This document shows positions 58,904 to 64,000 of a DNA stretch of 64,000 nt, piece by piece. Every line of letters begins with the position of its first letter. Positions within the stretch are counted from its first letter, which is position 1. Location of the stretch: assembly GCA_038324085.1 (NCBI GenBank), contig JBBQHP010000027.1, forward strand, positions 1 to 64,000. The letters run 5' to 3'. The stretch is from Ga0077523 sp038324085 (lineage in GTDB: Bacteria; Pseudomonadota; Gammaproteobacteria; Burkholderiales; Ga0077523). The position numbers and the translations under genes were made by a program. The notes under the pieces were generated by a model. It worked only from the letters and a program-made list of their open reading frames with translations, ran no database searches and was not told the origin of the DNA.

Positions 58904-60130
58904 TCAGAAGGAGTGCTTGATACCGAAATAGATCGCGCTATGGTCAGCACCAGCTACGGCATTGTTGGTTGCCGCACCAGCAAGGATATATCGGGCGTTG
59001 TCCTTGTTCTGGACGATCGAACCGATGACTTGCAGTTGCGTCTGCTTGCTCAGGTTGTGGAAGTAGCCCAGGCCGAAGTAGGTACTGCCCGAATCCTCCG
59101 CAGTGCCGCTCGGAACTGAGATGCCCTGGTACTTGCCGTTCTGTGCAATCCCGAAGTTCGCGCCGATGTAGCCGGTGGGCAGGTTGTACTTGGCGTGCAG
59201 CCCGTAGGCAGTGCGCTTGTACTCGTTGAAGTTCACGCCGCCGTCGACCTTGTACTTCAGTTGCTCGATGATCGCGCCGACGGTCAGGTCGCCGAACATC
59301 ACGCCGCCTTGCAGCTTGATACCGGTGTCGGTGGAACCCGTTCCGCCGTTACCAGCGCCCGAGATGACGCTCAGGCCGAACAGGTCTTTGTGACGCTCAT
59401 ACGACACGTTCACGTAGAAAGGCATGTCCGCGGGCTTGTACTGGCCGCCCAGGGAGAGCACGCCGGGCTTCGTCCCGCTGCTGGACGACTGGTACGCGTT
59501 GAGCGACACGGAAGCGCCGAAGCTGAAGCCATTGAAGTCCGGGCTTTCGTACCAGAGGTTCTGGTCGGTACGACGATAGAAACCTGCGCTACCGTTAGCG
59601 TTCGTGACGCCGCTCTGACCCACGTCGAACACGACCCCGTAACCCGGGGAACCGAACATCTGCAGGTTGCCGCCCACGCCTGCAGCGCCGTCCAGCGGGT
59701 CAGCCTGATAGAGGTACTGTTCGTAGATGTTTTCGTTCGTCCCGTACTTGACCGCGCCCCATGCGCCGCCAAGACCAAGGTAGCTGTTGCGAGTTCTGAG
59801 CGTGCCGGACGTGCTCTGGATCGGGCCACCCGTCTGCGAGATGTCGACCTGATACTGGAACAGGACTTTCAGACCGTTGCCGAGGTCTTCCTCGGAACGG
59901 ATGTTGATGTTCGAGTAATTGGACGTGATGCCCTGGGTCGAGAAACCCCGGTTGGCACGGCTCGCGTTGTCACCATTTGCAGTGGTGATCGCGTTGGTCG
60001 AACCCACATTACCGTCGGTCGACGAGGTCAAATACGGACCCGCGTTGACCGTGCCGCTGATGGTCACATCAGCCATGGCAGGCGCTGCGAACGCGCCGGC
60101 CAGTGCAATAACGAGAAGCTTCTGTTTCAT
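58904..60130 (-). CDS. Gram-negative porin (Porin_4)
   Basis: 408 residues. Signal peptide MKQKLLVIALAGAFAAPAMA, then DVTISGTVNAGPY, the typical first strand of betaproteobacterial 16-strand trimeric porins, conserved NIRSEEDLGNGLKVLFQYQVDIS, YLGLGGAWGAVKYGTNEN (loop/strand 3), and a C-terminal Phe (FGIKHSF) needed for BAM assembly. Forms a general diffusion channel. ATG 60130 with AGGAGATG upstream. Preceded by an AT-rich control region and followed by a terminator; a single-gene unit. Confidence 0.93.
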   Translation of the reverse strand: MKQKLLVIALAGAFAAPAMADVTISGTVNAGPYLTSSTDGNVGSTNAITTANGDNASRANRGFSTQGITSNYSNINIRSEEDLGNGLKVLFQYQVDISQTGGPIQSTSGTLRTRNSYLGLGGAWGAVKYGTNENIYEQYLYQADPLDGAAGVGGNLQMFGSPGYGVVFDVGQSGVTNANGSAGFYRRTDQNLWYESPDFNGFSFGASVSLNAYQSSSSGTKPGVLSLGGQYKPADMPFYVNVSYERHKDLFGLSVISGAGNGGTGSTDTGIKLQGGVMFGDLTVGAIIEQLKYKVDGGVNFNEYKRTAYGLHAKYNLPTGYIGANFGIAQNGKYQGISVPSGTAEDSGSTYFGLGYFHNLSKQTQLQVIGSIVQNKDNARYILAGAATNNAVAGADHSAIYFGIKHSF

Positions 60131-60506
60131 GTCATCTCCTGACTTGAGTTGAGACCCATTCAAACCAATCGGGCGCGGAGTACCGCACCTACCCTGGCGC
60201 TCTCATGAGGGAGCACCGTGACGAAACCCCTCACACACCGGAGCGGTGCGCGAATAGTGCCGAGCGCACTCTCCGTCGGGCAAGAGAAAATGTCGTACTG
60301 CGGCCCGCATAAGGACAGTTTGTTGTTTTTTTGCAACACAATCGATTTGCTGCAAAGCAACAATGAACGGTACGGTAAATTGAATCGAAATAGTAAATTA
60401 CCGCAGAAATCTAATTCTCGTTCGAGCTATTCCTCGCACCCGATGCCCCAAGTGTGGCGTCATTGCATCGCCATCGACAGCCATCAGCACTTCGGGAATT
60501 ACTGTC
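60131..60506 (-). other. Porin upstream region (376 bases, no gene)
   Basis: Contains the porin SD and leader. Roughly 60300-60420 is clearly AT-richer than its surroundings, with A/T runs and short inverted repeats such as TTGCAGCAA on the minus strand. It is probably the porin promoter; no single -35/-10 pair was convincing. No gene or terminator for trpC seen. Confidence 0.5.
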
Positions 60507-61295
60507 TCATCCGAACAGGCGTGCCAGTTCTCGGCCTGGATCGGGTGCCCGCATGAAAGCCTCGCCGACCAGAAACGCGTGAACACCGCGCGCCCGCATC
60601 GCAGCGACGTCGGCTGGCGCATGGATGCCGCTCTCGGTAATGACCGTGCGATCAGCCGGAATGCGATCGAGGAGGTCGAACGTCGTTTCGAGGCGCGTTT
60701 CGAAATTGCGCAGATTGCGGTTGTTGATGCCCAGCAGCGTCGTGCGCAGCGCCAGCGCCCGATCCAGTTCCGATTCGTCGTGCACTTCCACGAGAACACC
60801 CAGGCCGAGATCTGCAGCGAAAGCCTCGAGCTCCAACATGCGGGGTTGCTCCAGTGCTGCGACTATCAGCAGGATGGCGTCGGCCCCCATGGCACGAGCC
60901 TCGGCGACTTGGTAGCGGTCGATCGTGAAGTCCTTGCGCAGCACGGGCAACTCGCACGCCGCGCGGGCAGCCTGGAGATAGCTCGGAGCGCCCTGAAAGA
61001 ACTGGGTATCGGTCAGCACGGACAGGCACGCCGCGCCGCTCTCCGCGTAAGAGCGCGCGATCGCGGGCGGATCGAAATCCGCGCGCAGCAGCCCTTTGCT
61101 CGGGCTCGCCTTCTTGATCTCCGCGATGACGGCCGCGTGACCTGACCGGATCTTCATCGCGATTGCACCGGCGAAATCCCGCGGGGGCGACATGGTTCGC
61201 GCTTCACGCTGGAGTACCTCGATGGGTTTCACGGTCATGTTCGCCGCGATCTCGGTGCGCTTCACGGCGAGGATTCGGTCAAGGATGTCGGACAT
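60507..61295 (-). CDS. trpC: Indole-3-glycerol-phosphate synthase
   Basis: 262 residues, TIM barrel: VIAEIKKASPSKGLLRADFDP, LSVLTDTQFFQGAPSYL, LPVLRKDFTIDRYQV (catalytic Lys), LLGINNRNLRNFET and ITESGIHAPADV. It closes the indole ring in tryptophan synthesis. Monofunctional (no trpF domain). 98 bases after trpD, same strand. Confidence 0.97.
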   Translation of the reverse strand: MSDILDRILAVKRTEIAANMTVKPIEVLQREARTMSPPRDFAGAIAMKIRSGHAAVIAEIKKASPSKGLLRADFDPPAIARSYAESGAACLSVLTDTQFFQGAPSYLQAARAACELPVLRKDFTIDRYQVAEARAMGADAILLIVAALEQPRMLELEAFAADLGLGVLVEVHDESELDRALALRTTLLGINNRNLRNFETRLETTFDLLDRIPADRTVITESGIHAPADVAAMRARGVHAFLVGEAFMRAPDPGRELARLFG

Positions 61296-61393
61296 TGAAT
61301 GACTGTTCAGTCTCCGGTGGGCGATCCCGGAACATCGGGCTCCTCCGTACTCGCTACATCTGATGGCACCGCAATTTGCGGGCGCACCCCGTC

Positions 61394-62419
61394 TCAGCTC
61401 ACGATCTGCCGAGTGAAATCCACGAACGCTTCTAGTTTTCGCTTGGCGGTGCCTTCGGCGATGACCTTCAGTGCGCGTTCGACGCCTGCCTCGTGACTCG
61501 GCGCGAGACCCGCCGCATAGATAGCCGCTCCCGCATTGAGCGCCACGATGTCGCGAGCCGGGCCTGGGGCACCATCGAGCCCGGCGACTACCAGAGCGCG
61601 CGACGCCGCGCCGTCGATCGCCCGGATCGCCTCTAACGGTGCGGGCGCAAGGCCGAACTGCTCCGGCCGGATGGTGTACTCGCGCACGCTGTCGTCCTTC
61701 AATTCGGCGACCATCGTTTCGCCTGAGATCGAAATCTCATCGAGGCCCTCCATACCGTACACGATGATGACGTGCCGACTCCCCAGGCGCTGCAGCACGC
61801 GCGCCTGGATGCCCACCAGGTCTCGGTGGAACACACCCATCACCTGATTGCGGGCGCCCGCAGGATTGGTCAGTGGGCCGAGGATATTGAAGATCGTGCG
61901 CACACCCAATTCCTTGCGCACCGGCGCCGCATGCTTCATCGCGCCGTGATGCGCCGGTGCAAACATGAAGCCGACGCCGATCTGATCGATGCATCGCGCC
62001 ACCTGCTCGGGGGTGAGATCGATCCTCGCACCCAACGACTCGAGCACGTCGGCGCTACCGGACTTGCTCGACACCGAACGCCCGCCATGTTTTGCTACCT
62101 TGGCGCCAGCCGCTGCGGCCACGAATGCCGCCGCGGTGGATATGTTGAAAGTGTGAGCGCCGTCCCCCCCGGTGCCGCAGGTGTCGACGAGATTCGCGTG
62201 ATCGGCCGCCTGGACCTTCGTCGCGAACTCGCGCATGACCGTCGCCGCAGCCGCGATCTCCCCGATGGTCTCCTTCTTGACCCGTAGGCCGATGATGATG
62301 GCGGCGATCAACGGCTCCGAAACGTTGCCGCCCATGATGTCCCGCATCAGGCCGAGCATCTCCTCGTGAAAGATCTCGCGATGCTCGATAACGCGCGTGA
62401 GCGCCTCCTGCGGCGTCAC
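61394..62419 (-). CDS. trpD: Anthranilate phosphoribosyltransferase
   Basis: 341 residues. DTCGTGGDGAHTFNISTAAAFVAAAAGAKVAKHG has the PRPP-binding GTGGD and NIST motifs, SSKSGSADVLESLG and HHGAMKHAAPVRKELGVRTIFN the rest. It joins anthranilate to PRPP. ATG 62419 overlaps the trpG stop (ATGA). Confidence 0.97.
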   Translation of the reverse strand: MTPQEALTRVIEHREIFHEEMLGLMRDIMGGNVSEPLIAAIIIGLRVKKETIGEIAAAATVMREFATKVQAADHANLVDTCGTGGDGAHTFNISTAAAFVAAAAGAKVAKHGGRSVSSKSGSADVLESLGARIDLTPEQVARCIDQIGVGFMFAPAHHGAMKHAAPVRKELGVRTIFNILGPLTNPAGARNQVMGVFHRDLVGIQARVLQRLGSRHVIIVYGMEGLDEISISGETMVAELKDDSVREYTIRPEQFGLAPAPLEAIRAIDGAASRALVVAGLDGAPGPARDIVALNAGAAIYAAGLAPSHEAGVERALKVIAEGTAKRKLEAFVDFTRQIVS

Positions 62420-63021
62420 GCCGGCACCCCCGAGAGAACCGGGTTCGCGACTGGCGCAGCCCCGTCGACAAAGTTCTTGAGCAAAGCGTGCCCGTGCTCG
62501 GTCAGGATCGACTCGGGATGGAATTGCACACCTTCCACGGCGAGGGTCTTGTGCCGCACCCCCATGATCTCGCCGTCGTCAGTCCACGCAGTGACGACGA
62601 GCGCTTCCGGCTTCGACTCGCGATCGATGGCCAGCGAGTGATAGCGAATCGCGGTGTACGGGTTCGGCAGGCCCCGAAAGACGCCTGCGCCGTCATGGTG
62701 AATCATCGAAGTCTTGCCGTGCATCAACTGCCGCGCGTGGACGATCCTGCCACCGAATGCCTCGCCGATGGACTGATGCCCGAGACAGACGCCGAGAATC
62801 GGGATATGTCCCGCGAATCGGCGAATGAGGGCGACCGAGACGCCAGCCTCCTTGGGCGTGCAAGGTCCCGGCGAGATCACGATCCGGGCCGGCGCCAATG
62901 CCTCGATTTCATCGAGCGTGATCTCGTCATTGCGACTGACCCGCACGTCCTCTCCCAGTTCGCCCAGATACTGGACCAGGTTGTAGGTGAAGGAATCGTA
63001 ATTGTCGATCATCAGCAGCAT
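62416..63021 (-). CDS. trpG: Anthranilate synthase component II (glutamine amidotransferase)
   Basis: 201 residues, class I GATase: ILGVCLGHQSIGEAFGG (Cys79), and the His/Glu of the triad in VQFHPESILTEHG. Supplies ammonia to TrpE and may serve PabB as well. The usual neighbour trpE is not upstream here: a short hypothetical ORF lies there instead, so TrpE is encoded elsewhere. Confidence 0.96.
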   Translation of the reverse strand: MLLMIDNYDSFTYNLVQYLGELGEDVRVSRNDEITLDEIEALAPARIVISPGPCTPKEAGVSVALIRRFAGHIPILGVCLGHQSIGEAFGGRIVHARQLMHGKTSMIHHDGAGVFRGLPNPYTAIRYHSLAIDRESKPEALVVTAWTDDGEIMGVRHKTLAVEGVQFHPESILTEHGHALLKNFVDGAAPVANPVLSGVPA

Positions 63022-63033
63022 ATCTACGCCTAA

Positions 63034-63222
63034 CTAATTGATTGTTATAGATATCTGTGCAGTTGTATTGCACTGATACCCGCAGATATACCCGCTTTTA
63101 GAAGCGGTAGCCGGTGAATCCGAGCCTGGATCGCCGAGACACTCGGCGCGGCAATAGGTAAGTTCAGGCTGCGGGCTTGCGCCAGCGCCAACGGCAAGGA
63201 GTAGCAGAGGGAAAACAGGCAT
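63034..63222 (-). CDS. Possible small secreted Cys-containing protein
   Basis: 62 codons. N-terminus MPVFPLLLLAVGAGASPQPE resembles a short signal peptide, followed by YCRAEC and later YICGYQC, giving paired CxxxC. AGGATGA lies directly before the ATG, which is close for a good SD. Unrecognised; the gap 63022-63385 holds it, and the trpG promoter must overlap its 3' end. It may be spurious. Confidence 0.3.
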   Translation of the reverse strand: MPVFPLLLLAVGAGASPQPELTYCRAECLGDPGSDSPATASKSGYICGYQCNTTAQISITIN

Positions 63223-63385
63223 TCATCCTGGGAGTATTGCACTGCTTGCGTACGTCGCCAATCACATCGCGGCATCCGACTCTTCAGGAGGCCCTCTCCA
63301 GGGCGCGGCCTTGCTGAAGGTCCCGTCCACCCGTAGCCTGCCCTTGCCGGACGATACCGGACGGCGACAAATGGGAGGGGGTGAA

Positions 63386-64000
63386 ATGAAAACACCAGTG
63401 CGCCTAGCGATTGTGACCGGACTCGCGCTCCTGACTGCCGACACCGGGGTGGCGGCACTTTTCGACAGAGGCGGAGGGCTGATCTACGACAACGTTCTGG
63501 ATGTCACATGGTTGCAGGACGCGAACTACGCGAAAACCCTAGGCATTGCTCCAAACGGGCTTACTTGGCAGGAAGCGGTCGCTTGGGTGTCGAGTCTTGC
63601 GTACTACGACAGCGTAAGAGATGTAGTCCTGGACGATTGGCGATTGCCAATGCTCACGCCTATCAATGGCAATGATTTCTGCTACCGATTCCTATACGAC
63701 GGCAATTGCGACTACGGTTATAACGTGAAAAGTACCAAGTCCGAATTGGCGTATATGTTCCATCAGAACCTCGGTCTCAAGAGCGCGTACACGCCAGATT
63801 CAGAGGGACGACCCGCAGGATCCTTCGGCGTGACCAACGCCAACATCGAAGTTCCGGGAGGCGACGGCAAGTCGATAGAAATCTTCCACCTTGAAAGTAA
63901 TTTCTATTGGACCGCAATTGAGTATGACCGACCCCAAGGAGGTGCTTGGGTTTTTAGCTTCAGCAGCGGCTATCAGGGCCCCATCGGTCGAAACAATCCG
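63386..64000 (+). CDS. Exported DUF1566/Lcl-like protein, likely PEP-CTERM (partial)
   Basis: 205 codons to the window edge, still open. Signal peptide MKTPVRLAIVTGLALLTADT, then the motif ALFDRGGGLIYDNVLDVTWL, followed by LTWQEAVAWVSSL and WRLPMLTP. From memory this pattern is that of DUF1566/Lcl-type secreted proteins, many of which end in a PEP-CTERM signal. The C-terminus is outside the window so the sorting signal cannot be checked. A strong GGAGGGGG precedes ATG 63386. Confidence 0.78.
   Translation, partial: MKTPVRLAIVTGLALLTADTGVAALFDRGGGLIYDNVLDVTWLQDANYAKTLGIAPNGLTWQEAVAWVSSLAYYDSVRDVVLDDWRLPMLTPINGNDFCYRFLYDGNCDYGYNVKSTKSELAYMFHQNLGLKSAYTPDSEGRPAGSFGVTNANIEVPGGDGKSIEIFHLESNFYWTAIEYDRPQGGAWVFSFSSGYQGPIGRNNP

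Noticed and set aside
63092..63107. CCGCTT/AAGCGG hairpin as a terminator
   Set aside because: No following T run on either strand, and it lies inside the small ORF.
1..64000. CRISPR array, rRNA or tRNA genes
   Set aside because: No regularly spaced repeats and no recognisable rRNA or tRNA sequence were seen on reading; the only clear direct repeat is the 24-base duplication at 49290.

Overview
The window looks like chromosomal DNA of a high-GC Gram-negative bacterium, most likely an environmental betaproteobacterium. Lipid A core genes (waaC, waaA), an LptFG pair, a TolC and a trimeric porin give the Gram-negative envelope. The betaproteobacterial call rests on holC/DUF2486-like/valS, sigma factor/DUF3619/DUF3106/RDD, two DUF4124 proteins, algH-ruvX-pyrR-pyrB-pyrC' and a PEP-CTERM protein. 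No rRNA, tRNA or CRISPR array was seen.

Layout. (1) 1-24.6 kb is a surface-polysaccharide locus, nearly all on the minus strand and tightly packed with 1-13 nt start/stop overlaps. It runs from GDP-fucose synthesis (gmd, fcl) through CDP-6-deoxyhexose synthesis (rfbF, rfbG, a C-methyltransferase, an RmlC-type epimerase) into a modification block: PhyH-type dioxygenase, a second Zn-finger methyltransferase, GNAT acetyltransferase, WbqC, CmcI-like protein and DegT aminotransferase. After that come a Wzx flippase, glycosyltransferases, FkbM and another methyltransferase, AsnB, and finally a 956-residue fusion of a GT-C-like membrane domain to a MurJ-like flippase. One plus-strand PEP-CTERM protein gene sits inside this block. 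A broken PIN-toxin gene lies between gmd and fcl, and what looks like the first codons of an IS transposase run off the left edge. (2) 24.6-27.5 kb: LPS inner-core genes waaC-waaA, convergent with a 5-formyl-THF cyclo-ligase. (3) 27.5-32.5 kb: tolC and pcm on the minus strand, then a TPP riboswitch driving thiD-thiC. (4) 32.5-34.7 kb: a degraded HD-GYP gene, uppP and a rhodanese. (5) 34.8-39.6 kb: glnA behind a sigma-54 promoter and followed by a terminator, then a DUF4124 protein and ntrB-ntrC. (6) 39.6-42.0 kb: xthA, a HAD phosphatase remnant and a DUF4124-glutaredoxin protein. (7) 42.1-47.9 kb: a minus-strand chain algH-ruvX-pyrR-pyrB-pyrC'-prlC. (8) 47.9-49.8 kb: sigma factor, DUF3619, DUF3106, RDD. 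(9) 49.9-58.9 kb: lptFG diverging from pepA-holC-DUF2486-valS, then an MFS exporter. (10) 58.9-64 kb: porin, trpG-trpD-trpC, a tiny Cys-containing ORF, and a secreted DUF1566/Lcl-like protein cut by the right edge.

How it fits together. The first 24 kb should make, decorate, flip and possibly amidate an O-antigen or exopolysaccharide repeat containing a GDP-derived 6-deoxyhexose and a CDP-derived, probably C-methylated, 6-deoxyhexose. It has two different flippase modules but no clear Wzy polymerase. The remaining genes are mostly housekeeping (nitrogen control, pyrimidine, thiamine and tryptophan synthesis, envelope export). Three of them are visibly decayed (PIN toxin, HD-GYP, HAD phosphatase).
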